Shown: piece after piece, positions 32,389 through 42,157 of the stretch
Layout of the letters: every line of letters begins with the position of its first letter
Position numbering within the stretch: position 1 is the first letter of the stretch
Source: Marixanthotalea marina
Lineage (GTDB): Bacteria > Bacteroidota > Bacteroidia > Flavobacteriales > Flavobacteriaceae
Length of the DNA stretch: 64,000 nucleotides
NCBI GenBank assembly: GCA_018883545.1
Contig: JAHLEH010000004.1
Location: forward strand, 124,001 to 188,000
Direction: 5' to 3'
Program-made: the position numbers and the translations under genes
The notes under the pieces: generated by a model
Databases searched by the model: none
Told to the model about the DNA's origin: nothing
Seen by the model: only the letters and a program-made list of their open reading frames with translations

Positions 32389-33423
32389 CTATTGTTCTTG
32401 AACAGAAGATTTTAATATTTCATTTAAATCGTGGTAAAAGAAATCCTGTTCATCATTCATTGAAACAAACAAACCATTAGGATATTTAGCGCCCAGAGGC
32501 ATTGAGGTAACATCGCATCCATCTGTTTCGGTAGTCCCTAAATTAACTTCTTTAATAAAGGTATTTGTTTCAGCATCAAAAATATTGAACGTATGCGCCT
32601 GCTGATTCGATACTATTAAAAAAGCTTCATCATTACTATATCTTGCTATTGCAATGCCTTCAATATCACTTTTAAAATGATTCCCACCAAAAATCGCTAA
32701 TTCCTTACTGCCTTTTTCTGGGTCTGCATAATATTTTCTTATGCCCACACCTTCATCGGAATAGTAAACAAAACCCGTTGCATCATCTACAGCAATCGCC
32801 TCAATTTCCTTTTGTCCACTGAATGTTCCAAGCTTTCTTAACAAGTTTGCTTGAACTCCTTTAGAATCTGAGGTCAATGCATATTGATGTAAATAGCCTT
32901 CTTTAGGCCCGGATTTTCTGCTAACAAAAACAGAGACATGTTGCGTTTCTGGGTTTTTATAAATGGAAATTCCCATTGGACGTTTCATTTCTATATCCGT
33001 TTCGTCTTCAAAAACTTTAAAACCGCCATTATCTAAAGGTTTCATATCGGGAACAGAAAACACACGAATTTGGTGCTTTTCCCTTTCAGTAAAAGCTATA
33101 ATGTCTGTAAAGGTTGAATCATTCAATTTAAAACCATATTCTACATCTACATTATTGGGGTAACTAAGATTGGTAATGCTTTTATTGGGAATAATTTTTC
33201 CATCCAAATCAAAAGCGTAAACCCCTCCGTTAATTTCATCTTTATCGGTACCAAATACAATACTTTCTTCCGGATTCGTTTTATTTACCCAAATTGCTGG
33301 ATCGTCACTATCGTGAGGCGTTTTTTCAGTAACAACACTTGCCACTATTTCTGGTAGTTTGGCTGTACAGGCCATTAGCAGTAATGTTATACCGAAAACG
33401 ATATTCAATTTTAATTTATTCAT
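32389..33423 (-). CDS. Beta-propeller phytase, lipoprotein
   Basis: A 344-residue lipoprotein (lipobox LLMAC, Cys19) of the beta-propeller phytase family, which cuts phosphate from phytate using calcium. Family blocks: HDSDDPAIWVNKTNPEES, NNVDVEYGF, RPMGISIY, EIEAIAVDDATGFVYYSDE, FKSDIEGIAIA, and YPNGLFVSMND at the end. It begins 6 bp after the stop of the TonB-dependent receptor at 33430-36285, so release of phosphate and uptake of inositol phosphates or their products appear coupled at the outer membrane. Confidence 0.93.
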   Translation of the reverse strand: MNKLKLNIVFGITLLLMACTAKLPEIVASVVTEKTPHDSDDPAIWVNKTNPEESIVFGTDKDEINGGVYAFDLDGKIIPNKSITNLSYPNNVDVEYGFKLNDSTFTDIIAFTEREKHQIRVFSVPDMKPLDNGGFKVFEDETDIEMKRPMGISIYKNPETQHVSVFVSRKSGPKEGYLHQYALTSDSKGVQANLLRKLGTFSGQKEIEAIAVDDATGFVYYSDEGVGIRKYYADPEKGSKELAIFGGNHFKSDIEGIAIARYSNDEAFLIVSNQQAHTFNIFDAETNTFIKEVNLGTTETDGCDVTSMPLGAKYPNGLFVSMNDEQDFFYHDLNEILKSSVQEQ

Positions 33424-33429
33424 ATCCGT

Positions 33430-36285
33430 TTATTTCTTTTTGAACAAATCGTATTTTAACCCGAACGTTAACTTGGTTCCATAATATTCCATTTGCATGG
33501 TTCTCGATTTCACTCCTTGGAAATAACGCAACGGCTGGTCTGTAATATTGTTTAAATCGGCATACAGGCTCAAGTTACCTGTTATTTTATAAGTGGCATT
33601 AAAATCTAAGAAGAACTGTTGGCCGTAATACCTGTCTTCAAAGGCGTTGCCTCCAATTTCATCCACATAAGAATCTGAAAAATTAGCAGAAAGCCTAGCA
33701 CTAAATTTTTTGTCTGTATAGGCCAACGACCCATTGAACATATTTGGTGCTGTATTTGGCAAATCTAAGTCGGTGCGCACATCGCCATCTTCATTGCGAA
33801 TACCATCGGCATTAGACTCCAAATGTGTATAATTTAAATAAATACTGAAGTTTTTGGCAAAACCTGGCAAGAAATCCAATTGACGTTGGAATGAAAATTC
33901 GAAACCGAAAACAGAAGCATCATCACCATTTAACGGTTGATAAACCTCAAAACCTGTAGTTCCTGCACCAAAGGTATCGTCTGTAGTTTCTGTTTGAAAT
34001 GTATAAATAAAGTTATTGATGCTTTTATAAAATAAGCCGCCTGAAACAATACCCACACTTTTAAAATAATGCTCTGCCATAGCATCAAAGTTCATGGAGG
34101 TTGTTGGGTCTAATTCGGGATTTCCTACAAAAATCTCCTCATCGCCAGAAACGATGTCGAGTGACGGCACCAAATCGGCATAATTAGGTCTTGCCAACGT
34201 ATTTGTCCACGCAAAACGTAAAATACTATTATCTGAAAGGTTGTACTTAAAATGAACCCCAGGAAGTATATTGGTATAGGAGTTCTCTTTGGTTATTTTA
34301 CCAACAACATTTTCTTCATCTTCAATTTGATTACCAGTTGCCGTGATGTTCGTATTTTCTATACGCAAACCAAAAAGCACGCTTAGTTTGTCTGACAGTT
34401 TTTGATTGGTCATGGCATAGGTTGCATATACATTTTCTTCTACATCAAAATTTGCTCTTAAGAATTCATCTGGTACAGACTCTCCATTTTCCAAGTTTAA
34501 AGAACCCAGCCAATTTTCGGTTGCAAAATAGCCTGCTTGATATTTACTTCCAGCAAGGAAATCTGCATCTGTATAATCGCGTGTTGGTACGTCTGCCAAT
34601 GTTGGAAAACCATTTTCAACATCTTCAAATTCAAAGAAATTATTGTTTCTGTTTTTGGTCTTAAACCTACCTCGAAGTCCAAATTTCAAAGTACCATCAC
34701 CATTACCAAAAATATCTAAAGGCAACTGAAAGTTTACAAATACATTGGCATCCTTTTCTTCAGTATATTGGTTTTCTTCAGTCACCTCATCAAATTCAAA
34801 GTTACTTAAATCGTTGGCTTCAGCAGTGTTTTCTGGAGCAAACAACGGAAACTCCATATTGGAAATATCGTTATTAATAATGTATTCCGATTCGTAGACG
34901 GCGTAACGCTCATTTAAACGCTCTTCAGATGCTTTGGCAAAAGAAGTCATCCAGTCTACTTTTAAGTTTCCAAAAATATGATTGCCTCCTAAACTATAAT
35001 TTTGCATACGTTGGTCTTCTAAACGAGCATTTTTATTTCTTTTATTGTCTATACCTCCCTTTGTTTGTCGTTTTACTTCTACAGGAAATCTGGTTGGTAC
35101 GCCATTGGTAATTGTAAAATCGCCTACTTCTATGTCTTCTGGATCTAAAATCTCGTGCTCTAGTCGGAAACGGTTTTCGCGGTCATCCCGCCAGTTATAA
35201 ATAGTTTTTAAAAATAGATTATGGTTTGCATTGATGTTATAATCAAAATTTGCTGAAAAACTCCTTCTAATTCTTTGCACCAAATAGGTGCGTTCTTCAA
35301 ACACATTAACATAAGGATCTACGTCTACTTCTTGTAAAATAGGTTCACCGTCAATATCGTCCGCTCCAGTATAATATTCAAACTCGTCAGTCCATTCGGC
35401 TTCAACATTATCACTTCCAAAGTCATTATCATTTATTGATGCAGAAAGCATCCACCCAAATTTGCCATCTTTAGTTCTATCACCTAATAACAAAGCTCCA
35501 TTGAGCACACGTTTATCGGTAATAAAATTAACACCAGAGCCAAGTGTGGTAGACAATCTAAAACCATCAGGAGCCGTTCTTGTTACTAAATTAACCGAAC
35601 CACCTAAAGCATCGGCATCCATATCTGGCGTTACCGCTTTATTGACCTCAATAAGCTGAATCATGTCTGCGGGTATTAAATCCATTTGTACATTTCTGTT
35701 ATCGCCTTCGGCGGAAGGAATTCGACTTCCGTTTAAAGTCACCGAGTTTAACTGAGGCGCCAAACCTCTAACAATAATGTTACGCGCTTCACCTTGGTCT
35801 ACTTGCATGGTAATTCCAGGAATACGCTTTACAGCATCACCTATATTGGCATCGGGAAATTTACCTATTTGATCGGTTGAAACAATATTGGTAATATTCT
35901 GTTTGTTCTTTTGGGCATTTAAGGCTTTTGCTTGACCACCACTATACCCTGTTATAAAAACGCCATTAAGTTCCTCCGCCAGCTCTGTTATTGTAACTGT
36001 AATTGTTGTTGTTTTGTTTGCTTCTACATTTACATCTATGTTAGCATCGGCATAGCCTAGGTTTTTAACAGTTAGTGTATGCATACCTGTTGGAATATCA
36101 ACAAACAAAAACTTGCCGTCTACATCTGAAACCTCCCCTTTGTTTAATGACTCTATTAATATACTACTGAATGGTATTTTGAGTCCGTTATTGTCTATAA
36201 CAGCCCCTTGAATATTACCATTTTGGGATATTCCTTTGAAAGAAAGCAACACCATGGCAACTAAAAAAAAGTAATGTTTTTTCAT
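33430..36285 (-). CDS. TonB-dependent receptor paired with phytase
   Basis: A 951-residue outer-membrane receptor. A signal peptide (about 20 residues) is followed by a carboxypeptidase-regulatory-like beta-sandwich (22-100, GAVIDNNGLKIPFSSILIES), a plug (about 125-235, KFPDANIGDAVKRIPGITM, RNIIVRGLAPQLNSVTLNG), and a barrel ending TFGLKYDLFKKK. Being first in a two-gene operon with phytase, it probably imports inositol phosphates or related phosphorus sources; cargo is inferred from context only. Confidence 0.92.
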   Translation of the reverse strand: MKKHYFFLVAMVLLSFKGISQNGNIQGAVIDNNGLKIPFSSILIESLNKGEVSDVDGKFLFVDIPTGMHTLTVKNLGYADANIDVNVEANKTTTITVTITELAEELNGVFITGYSGGQAKALNAQKNKQNITNIVSTDQIGKFPDANIGDAVKRIPGITMQVDQGEARNIIVRGLAPQLNSVTLNGSRIPSAEGDNRNVQMDLIPADMIQLIEVNKAVTPDMDADALGGSVNLVTRTAPDGFRLSTTLGSGVNFITDKRVLNGALLLGDRTKDGKFGWMLSASINDNDFGSDNVEAEWTDEFEYYTGADDIDGEPILQEVDVDPYVNVFEERTYLVQRIRRSFSANFDYNINANHNLFLKTIYNWRDDRENRFRLEHEILDPEDIEVGDFTITNGVPTRFPVEVKRQTKGGIDNKRNKNARLEDQRMQNYSLGGNHIFGNLKVDWMTSFAKASEERLNERYAVYESEYIINNDISNMEFPLFAPENTAEANDLSNFEFDEVTEENQYTEEKDANVFVNFQLPLDIFGNGDGTLKFGLRGRFKTKNRNNNFFEFEDVENGFPTLADVPTRDYTDADFLAGSKYQAGYFATENWLGSLNLENGESVPDEFLRANFDVEENVYATYAMTNQKLSDKLSVLFGLRIENTNITATGNQIEDEENVVGKITKENSYTNILPGVHFKYNLSDNSILRFAWTNTLARPNYADLVPSLDIVSGDEEIFVGNPELDPTTSMNFDAMAEHYFKSVGIVSGGLFYKSINNFIYTFQTETTDDTFGAGTTGFEVYQPLNGDDASVFGFEFSFQRQLDFLPGFAKNFSIYLNYTHLESNADGIRNEDGDVRTDLDLPNTAPNMFNGSLAYTDKKFSARLSANFSDSYVDEIGGNAFEDRYYGQQFFLDFNATYKITGNLSLYADLNNITDQPLRYFQGVKSRTMQMEYYGTKLTFGLKYDLFKKK

Positions 36286-36390
36286 CGAGAATTATTTTGG
36301 TTATTAATTCCCAAAGAAACAAAATGAAGATGCCCTACATTTTAGCTAAATTTTAATTTACCATTAACTATCATGGCCTTTTAGTCCTAC

Positions 36391-36412
36391 TTAAAGTTTA
36401 GTTAACTTTATG
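36391..36412. promoter_or_regulatory. Two 11-bp half-sites upstream of the phytase operon (possible Pho-type operator)
   Basis: TTAAAGTTTAG and TTAACTTTATG lie back to back 106 bp upstream of the receptor start. They resemble, imperfectly, the 11-bp units at 63026-63058 and 63288-63331. The match is weaker than those and was found by eye. Confidence 0.35.
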
Positions 36413-36446
36413 CAAAACATTTTTTAAAACAGTGCTTTTAGAATAC

Positions 36447-36478
36447 AAAAACCCTTTCTAGCTTTAGAAAGGGTTTTT
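36447..36478 (-). terminator. Intrinsic terminator of rplU-rpmA
   Basis: A stem of about 14 bp (AAAAACCCTTTCTA / TAGAAAGGGTTTTT) with a 4-nt loop, 27 bp beyond the rpmA stop. Confidence 0.85.
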
Positions 36479-36504
36479 TTTATAATTTTTAAGACAACTG
36501 TTAA

Positions 36505-36765
36505 TTAAGCTTCAAAAGGCTCAATAGAAACATACGATTTATTGTCTTTTTTCTTCGTGAATTTTACAATACCATCTACTTTGGCATGTAATGTATGATC
36601 TTTAGAAGAATACACGTTTTCACCTGGGTGGTGCGAGTTTCCTCTTTGTCTTACGATAATATTACCTGCTATTGCAGCTTGACCTCCAAAAATCTTAACA
36701 CCTAAGCGTTTCGATTCTGATTCTCTACCGTTTTTCGAACTTCCGACTCCTTTTTTATGTGCCAT
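36505..36765 (-). CDS. rpmA: 50S ribosomal protein L27
   Basis: An 86-residue protein with the L27 opening [20 protein letters not shown] and the block [14 protein letters not shown]. The N-terminus reaches the peptidyl-transferase centre; there is no Firmicutes-type N-terminal extension. It lies 25 bp after rplU in the usual L21-L27 operon. Confidence 0.97.
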   Translation of the reverse strand: MAHKKGVGSSKNGRESESKRLGVKIFGGQAAIAGNIIVRQRGNSHHPGENVYSSKDHTLHAKVDGIVKFTKKKDNKSYVSIEPFEA

Positions 36766-36790
36766 TTTATTTCGATTTTAGTTTTATAAA

Positions 36791-37279
36791 TTAACTTAAA
36801 GCTTCAATTAACTCAGCTTTCTTCATAGAAGAATATCCTGTAATGTCTTTTGCTTTTGCCATTTCTCTCAATTCTGCAACAGTTAAACTGCTTAAGTCTT
36901 GAGTTGCTTCTGCTTTTGGAGCTTCTGCTTTTTTCTCAGCTTTGGCTGGGGCTGCTTTTTTAGCACCAGATGCTGCAATACTTTCTATTACGATTTCAGT
37001 TAAAGCTTGACGGTGTCCGTTTTTCTTACGGAAACCTTTACGTCTTTTCTTTCTGAAAACAATCACCTTATCTCCTTTAAGGTGTTTTAAGACTTTTGCT
37101 CCTACTTGAGCTCCGTCTATAGCTGGGGCGCCTACAGTTACATTGTCACCATCACCAATAAGAAGAACATTATCAAAAGCTACTTGCTTTCCTTCTTCTG
37201 TTTGTAAACGGTGAACAAACACTTTTTGGTCTTTTTCAACTTTAAATTGTTGCCCTGCTATCTCTACAATTGCGTACAT
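36791..37279 (-). CDS. rplU: 50S ribosomal protein L21 with C-terminal extension
   Basis: Residues 1-103 are a normal L21 ([35 protein letters not shown]). After an Ala/Lys/Glu-rich linker, residues about 125-162 add a small Rho-N/SAP-like helical domain ([20 protein letters not shown]), a feature I associate with flavobacterial L21. It heads the rplU-rpmA operon; its promoter box and a hairpin in the leader are at 37317-37348. Confidence 0.96.
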   Translation of the reverse strand: MYAIVEIAGQQFKVEKDQKVFVHRLQTEEGKQVAFDNVLLIGDGDNVTVGAPAIDGAQVGAKVLKHLKGDKVIVFRKKRRKGFRKKNGHRQALTEIVIESIAASGAKKAAPAKAEKKAEAPKAEATQDLSSLTVAELREMAKAKDITGYSSMKKAELIEALS

Positions 37280-37316
37280 AGCGTAACGTTTTATTAATTA
37301 GTTTATTAAAAATAAG

Positions 37317-37348
37317 CCCGCCATTTGGCAAAGGCGGGTGCAAATATA
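37317..37348 (-). promoter_or_regulatory. rplU promoter box and leader hairpin
   Basis: TATATTTG (minus strand, 37348 to 37341) matches TAnnTTTG. Two bases later begins a hairpin CCCGCC...GGCGGG (37338 to 37317), followed by CTTATTTTT. It may be an autoregulatory or attenuator structure for L21, or act as the terminator of the upstream DUF4199 gene, whose stop is only about 30 bp away. Confidence 0.5.
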
Positions 37349-37375
37349 CTGCTAATTAATTAAACTACAAATGTT

Positions 37376-37831
37376 TTATTTGTTTTGAAGCACATTTCTG
37401 CTGTTTTTGAAAAGTTGCATACAGGCAAGTGTTAAAACGACCGTAGAGGAAAGCCCTTCTATTATGATTATAAAGATTAAAATACCACTGCCAAAATCAA
37501 ATTCCGAGAACCAATTTTCCAACAGGGTTTCTGTAAATTTTGTATCTAAATAAAACATATAAATGCACATAAACGCTGCAAAAAGCAATGTAGCGATAAA
37601 ACCTGTTGATAATCCCGTAGCAAAGCCACTACCGTAATCAAATCCAGATTCGTTACTATTTTTATAGTGTTTTATAGCTATGTACAGTGCATAGGCCATA
37701 ATTGGGCCGTTAATAATTCTAAACCAGGGGTTGTTGTGCAACCCGACCAATTTTAGTGCTAAGAAGTATGTAATTAGCGCTATTGCTGTAAAAACCCCGT
37801 ATTTAACAGCTATTGAAGTTGAAGACATCAT
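37376..37831 (-). CDS. DUF4199 membrane protein
   Basis: A 151-residue protein with four predicted transmembrane helices. The pattern AVKYGVFTAIALITYFLAL, then PWFRIINGPIMAYALYIAI and DYGSGFATGLSTGFIATLLF, matches DUF4199, a Bacteroidota-specific family of unknown function. It stands alone upstream of rplU. Confidence 0.85.
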   Translation of the reverse strand: MMSSTSIAVKYGVFTAIALITYFLALKLVGLHNNPWFRIINGPIMAYALYIAIKHYKNSNESGFDYGSGFATGLSTGFIATLLFAAFMCIYMFYLDTKFTETLLENWFSEFDFGSGILIFIIIIEGLSSTVVLTLACMQLFKNSRNVLQNK

Positions 37832-38072
37832 ACCATAAAGCTTTAAGGATTAGTAATATACATTTACTAAAGTTCGTGAAAAAACATCTCTTTTAATAAT
37901 TTTTAGCTTTATATTTTAAATCCAATCTTTTTGAAATGCATTATACTTTCTAAAAAATTATTTAATAAAAAACTTATTGTCCATATCTAAATTCAAGCTT
38001 TTATAACCTTTAAACGGTTTCTATTTATTAATTTTAGAACCTAAATTTCAAAGCGAACTTTTACTAAACATT

Positions 38073-38483
38073 ATGAAAAAGACTATATTATTCCTGACAC
38101 TACTAACGCTTGTTTTTTCTTGTAAAAACAACACAAAAAACGAAACTCCCAACCAAATGCAGGAAGTCATTAAGATTCATGACGAGTTAATGCCTAAAAT
38201 GAGTACTATAAGTAGCCTAATAAATAAAGTTGACTCTAAGATAAAAGAAACCGATTCTACCGAAGCACTTATAAATGCCAGTAAAAATTTAAAAGAAGCC
38301 AACGATGCCATGATGAATTGGATGGTAGAATTCAGCCTTCGTTTTGACTCTGAAGAAGTTATGGAAGGAAAACCTTTAACTGATGAAAAACAAAAACTTC
38401 TAACTGAAGAAGAAACGAAAATAAAAGCACTGCGCGACCAAATGGAAACAAGTATAGAAACTGCAGAAAAACTCTTAAAATAA
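38073..38483 (+). CDS. Small helical lipoprotein
   Basis: A 136-residue lipoprotein (MKKTILFLTLLTLVFSC, lipobox Cys17). The mature part is mostly helical and charged (MQEVIKIHDELMPKM, SKNLKEANDAMMNWM, EEETKIKALRDQMETSIE). I know no experimentally studied member. It is monocistronic and ends 2 bp from the convergent gldD. The 240 bp upstream (37832-38072) are very AT-rich and I see no other gene there. Confidence 0.8.
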   Translation: MKKTILFLTLLTLVFSCKNNTKNETPNQMQEVIKIHDELMPKMSTISSLINKVDSKIKETDSTEALINASKNLKEANDAMMNWMVEFSLRFDSEEVMEGKPLTDEKQKLLTEEETKIKALRDQMETSIETAEKLLK

Positions 38484-38485
38484 AA

Positions 38486-39070
38486 TTATTCCCAGTTAAT
38501 TGTTTCCATAATATGCCTTATATCGTTCTCAAGGTATTTGGCAGCTGGCAAAATAGAATCGTAATTTGGTTTGGCATAAAAGTAAAGCGACCCTGTTAAA
38601 AAATGCTGAATACTGTCCGTTACATAAAATTGTGATTGTGATGCTGCATTACCCCCCACTTCGTAGAACATACCAAAAACATTTCGTTCTTTGTTTGCAT
38701 ATTGTTGCTCGTTTATTTCATCTGCCTTTAAGGTATGCTTTTGGGTAAGATTTTGGGCATCGCGCAAGAAATTTGTTAAGTTTTCAGGATTGTCTTCAAT
38801 AGCTTTGTAGGTTAAAAAAATGGTGCCTTTTAACGCGGGGTACTCAATGTTTACACCATAACTTTCTGTAGTGCTATTCATTTTTTTCGATGTAACATTT
38901 TTGGCCAGTTCGTTTATTTCCACAGTAAATGGCAATACTTCAATTTGTGTTTTGTTGTATTTGGCTTTTGGGTATTCTAATCTTAAATAGGCATTTGGTT
39001 TAGGCACTACATCGCCACCGCAAGAAATGCAGAGCACAACCAAAAGCATTAAACAACTATTTTTAATCAT
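38486..39070 (-). CDS. gldD: Gliding motility lipoprotein GldD
   Basis: A 194-residue lipoprotein (LCISC, Cys17) needed in Flavobacterium for gliding and the associated type IX secretion. The opening of the mature protein, KPNAYLRLEYPKAKY, and FGMFYEVGGNAASQSQFYVTDS are characteristic. Its start overlaps the end of gldE by 8 bp, the usual gldE-gldD pair. Confidence 0.94.
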   Translation of the reverse strand: MIKNSCLMLLVVLCISCGGDVVPKPNAYLRLEYPKAKYNKTQIEVLPFTVEINELAKNVTSKKMNSTTESYGVNIEYPALKGTIFLTYKAIEDNPENLTNFLRDAQNLTQKHTLKADEINEQQYANKERNVFGMFYEVGGNAASQSQFYVTDSIQHFLTGSLYFYAKPNYDSILPAAKYLENDIRHIMETINWE

Positions 39071-40373
39071 TCAATATGGAGATTTTTACGCGTTTAATTC
39101 GTTTTTTATCCAACGATTCTATGTTGAAAACGTAATTTTTGAAATTTATTTTTGTGTTCTGCTTGGGGAAACTCCCTGATATTTCCAAAACAAACCCCGC
39201 AACGGTTTCTGCCTCACCTTTGCTTTCCTCAAAAACGGCATTGTCTTCTAACTTTAAGATTTTATAAAAATCCTTTAATGCTGTTTTGCCATCAAACACG
39301 TAGTTGTTTTCATCTAGTTTAGAATAGCTTAAGTCTTCATCATCAAATTCATCGCTAATGTCTCCTACTATTTCTTCAATAATATCTTCTAATGAAATTA
39401 AACCAGAGGTACCGCCATACTCATCTACAACAAGCGCCAAATGCACTTTTTTCTCTTGAAACTCTTCCATTAAATCATCCAGCTTTTTCTTTTCAGGCAC
39501 AAAGAACGGCTCGCGTAATAAGGTAGTCCAATCGAATTGTTTTCTATCTAAATACGGCAATAAATCCTTTGCATATAAAATACCTACGATTTGGTCTATA
39601 TTTTCTTTGTAAACTGGAATTCTAGAATACCCATTTTCAATTATTTCAGATAAAATTTCCGAGTATTTTTGTTCAACATTCAAGGCAAAAATATCTATTC
39701 GTGGACGCATCACTTGCTTGGTGTCGGTATTTCCAAACGATACAATACCTTGTAAAATCTTTTTTTCTTCTTTAGTGGTATCGTGCTCACTAGTTAATTT
39801 AAGCGCTTGCGATAGCTGATTTACACTTATGTTGGTTTTTTGCTTCCCTAAATTTTTGTGTATGGCCAGAGTGACACTGCGCATTGGCAAACTAAGCGGC
39901 GATAAAAGAACATCAAGAACACTTAACGGATAAGCCATGAACAATGCAAACTTTACTTTATTTCTACTGGCATATATTTTTGGTAAAATTTCTCCAAAAA
40001 GCAATATTAAAAAAGTAACTATCACTACCTCTACCAAAAACTTAACTAAAGAAGATTGGATGTTACCGAATAAAAAACCACCCAAATAAGCAAACAAAAT
40101 AACAATCGCTATATTGATGAAATTATTAGCCACCAAGATTGTTGCCAGCAATTTTTTTGGTCGCTCTAATAACCTTGAAATAATTTCGAATTTCTTTGAT
40201 TTTTTTTCAGAATCGTCACCTATATCTGTTCTTGTAAGTGAAAAAAGAGCGACTTCGGCTCCAGATATAAGTGCAGAACAAAACAATAACACAAAAAGCA
40301 AAACAACGCCACTAACAACCGAGAAATCAATCGTTATCATTAATGTTTTAAAACTCAGGGGGTCGGGATCCAA
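39063..40373 (-). CDS. gldE: Gliding motility-associated protein GldE (CorC/CNNM type)
   Basis: A 436-residue membrane protein: an N-terminal CNNM/DUF21 domain with three or four helices (about 15-185), two CBS domains (about 220-340, MRPRIDIFAL, GYSRIPVYKENIDQIVGILYAKDLLPYL, VVDEYGGTSGLISLEDIIEEIVGDI), and a C-terminal CorC_HlyC domain. CorC-type proteins are linked to divalent-cation export; GldE supports GldD function. The opening MDPDPLSF is the common flavobacterial start. It lies downstream of ssb on the same strand. Confidence 0.94.
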   Translation of the reverse strand: MDPDPLSFKTLMITIDFSVVSGVVLLFVLLFCSALISGAEVALFSLTRTDIGDDSEKKSKKFEIISRLLERPKKLLATILVANNFINIAIVILFAYLGGFLFGNIQSSLVKFLVEVVIVTFLILLFGEILPKIYASRNKVKFALFMAYPLSVLDVLLSPLSLPMRSVTLAIHKNLGKQKTNISVNQLSQALKLTSEHDTTKEEKKILQGIVSFGNTDTKQVMRPRIDIFALNVEQKYSEILSEIIENGYSRIPVYKENIDQIVGILYAKDLLPYLDRKQFDWTTLLREPFFVPEKKKLDDLMEEFQEKKVHLALVVDEYGGTSGLISLEDIIEEIVGDISDEFDDEDLSYSKLDENNYVFDGKTALKDFYKILKLEDNAVFEESKGEAETVAGFVLEISGSFPKQNTKINFKNYVFNIESLDKKRIKRVKISILND

Positions 40374-40431
40374 CTATTATTGGTGTTAGTTAAACAATTA
40401 AAACAAATTCAAATTTACAAGAATTCTATTT

Positions 40432-40887
40432 TTAAAATGGAAGGTCGTCATCTTCCTCTTCAATTTGCGGCTCACTAACTTTTTGTTTTTCAGCTTCTGG
40501 CTTTGAAGCTGTACTGGCATTACTATTGGAAGCATTGGATTCACTTTCCTTTTTTGTTGTTAAAAACGTGAAATCTGTACATTGAATCTCGGTTGAATAA
40601 CGTTCCTGTCCATTATCATCCGTCCATTTTCTGGTTTTTAGCCGCCCTTCCACATATACTTTATCGCCTTTGCTTAAATACTTTTCACATATTTCGGCAC
40701 CTTTATTTCTTACCACAATATTATGCCATTCGGTATTGGTAACCCGTTCGTTGGTTTGCTTGCTAATGTAGGTTTCGTTTGTAGCCAAAGGGAAACGGCC
40801 AACGCAGCCTCCGCCTTCAAAATAATGCATTTTCACTTCATCACCTAAATGCCCAATTAGCATCACTTTGTTTAATGTTCCAGACAT
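40432..40887 (-). CDS. ssb: Single-stranded DNA-binding protein
   Basis: A 151-residue SSB: OB fold in residues 1-110 (NKVMLIGHLGDEVKMHYF, WHNIVVRNKGAEICEKYLSK, VYVEGRLKTRKW), a Ser/Asn/Ala-rich linker, and the acidic protein-docking tip EEEDDDLPF. It belongs to the mutY-ssb-gldE-gldD order. Confidence 0.96.
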   Translation of the reverse strand: MSGTLNKVMLIGHLGDEVKMHYFEGGGCVGRFPLATNETYISKQTNERVTNTEWHNIVVRNKGAEICEKYLSKGDKVYVEGRLKTRKWTDDNGQERYSTEIQCTDFTFLTTKKESESNASNSNASTASKPEAEKQKVSEPQIEEEDDDLPF

Positions 40888-40976
40888 GATTTGTTGTTTT
40901 TATGGAAAAGCAAAATTAGTATTTGCTAATCATTTTTTTTAAAATTAATAAAAAATTGTGATTGGCAATACCCATT

Positions 40977-42029
40977 TTATTGAAAATTAAAGGCTTCAAT
41001 AAAATTACCTATTAATATAGGAACGGCATAATTATGTATCTCTTCTTTTGAAATCCCATCTGGAATTGGTTCGTCTACTTTTATCACCCAAAACTTAGTG
41101 TATAAATGTTGATGGGAAAGTTTATGTATGATGCTATTATCATTATATAAGTAAAGCTCAAAATCTGTTTCATTCAACAAAGGATGCTCTTTAACTAATG
41201 AATTAAAAACATCAAAATCGGTTTCTTTGTTCGTTTCAATTAATGGAAATTGATAAAGATTTTGCCAAATACCTTTCCCTTTCCTTTTTTCCAAAACGGT
41301 TTCGTTATCATCTGACAGAAAAACCAAAAAATTAAAATACCGCTTTTTCGCTTTAGCTGTCTTTATTTTAACGGGCAAGCTAGTTACAGTATTTTTTTGA
41401 AAAGCAATGCAGTTATCTTTGAATGGGCATTTAAGACAATTTGGCAATTGCGGTTTGCATTGTGTTGCCCCAAACTCCATAATGGCCTGGTTAAATGTAG
41501 CTGGGCTTTCTTTATCTATCAATTCTTGGGCAAGTGCTTTAAACTCTTTGGCTCCTTTGGTTGAATTGATAGGTGTATCTATGCCAAAATAACGCGCTAA
41601 AACCCTGTAAACATTACCATCTACAACGGCTGTTGCTTCACTAAAACATATGGAAGCAATGGCACTAGCTGTATAATCGCCAACACCTTTAAGTTTTAAC
41701 AACTCTTTATATGTGCTTGGAAATTTACCATCCAACTCATCTACTATATATTTAGCCGCAGTATGTAAATTTCTGGCTCTGGAGTAATAGCCCAATCCTT
41801 GCCACAATTTTAAAACCTTACTTTCATCGGCTTTGGCAAGATCAAAAATGGTTGGAAATGCTTTTAAAAATGCTTCATAATAAGGTGATCCCTGAGCAAC
41901 TTGCGTTTGTTGCAAAATAATTTCCGATAGCCAAATATTATAAGGGTTTTGGGTTTTTCGCCAAGGCAAATCCCTCTTATTGTTTGAATACCAATTAATT
42001 AAAGTTTTTGAGAATATCATGGGCGGCAA
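40977..42029 (-). CDS. mutY: A/G-specific adenine glycosylase
   Basis: A 350-residue repair enzyme that removes adenine opposite 8-oxoguanine. Glu36 (SEIILQQTQV) and Asp137 (AVVDGNVYRV) are the catalytic pair, LKGVGDYTA the helix-hairpin-helix, and Cys191, Cys198, Cys201 and Cys207 have the C-x6-C-x2-C-x5-C spacing of the 4Fe-4S cluster. The C-terminal NUDIX-like domain (about 225-350) for 8-oxoG recognition is present. It is divergent from the HU gene. Confidence 0.95.
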   Translation of the reverse strand: MPPMIFSKTLINWYSNNKRDLPWRKTQNPYNIWLSEIILQQTQVAQGSPYYEAFLKAFPTIFDLAKADESKVLKLWQGLGYYSRARNLHTAAKYIVDELDGKFPSTYKELLKLKGVGDYTASAIASICFSEATAVVDGNVYRVLARYFGIDTPINSTKGAKEFKALAQELIDKESPATFNQAIMEFGATQCKPQLPNCLKCPFKDNCIAFQKNTVTSLPVKIKTAKAKKRYFNFLVFLSDDNETVLEKRKGKGIWQNLYQFPLIETNKETDFDVFNSLVKEHPLLNETDFELYLYNDNSIIHKLSHQHLYTKFWVIKVDEPIPDGISKEEIHNYAVPILIGNFIEAFNFQ

Positions 42030-42082
42030 ATATGCAGTTCACAAAACTAAGCGTTTATAATCTTAAATTTTAATGAATTACG

Positions 42083-42115
42083 TTTGAAATATTGAATTTT
42101 TAATTCCTATATTTG
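42083..42115 (+). promoter_or_regulatory. Promoter of the HU gene
   Basis: A TTTG at 42083-42086 and TATATTTG at 42108-42115 are spaced 21 bp apart and match the Bacteroidota -33 and -7 elements. The HU start is 43 bp downstream. Confidence 0.7.
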
Positions 42116-42157
42116 CATCCCTTTAAATTTATATAGTAACTAAAATAAAAAATTAAA

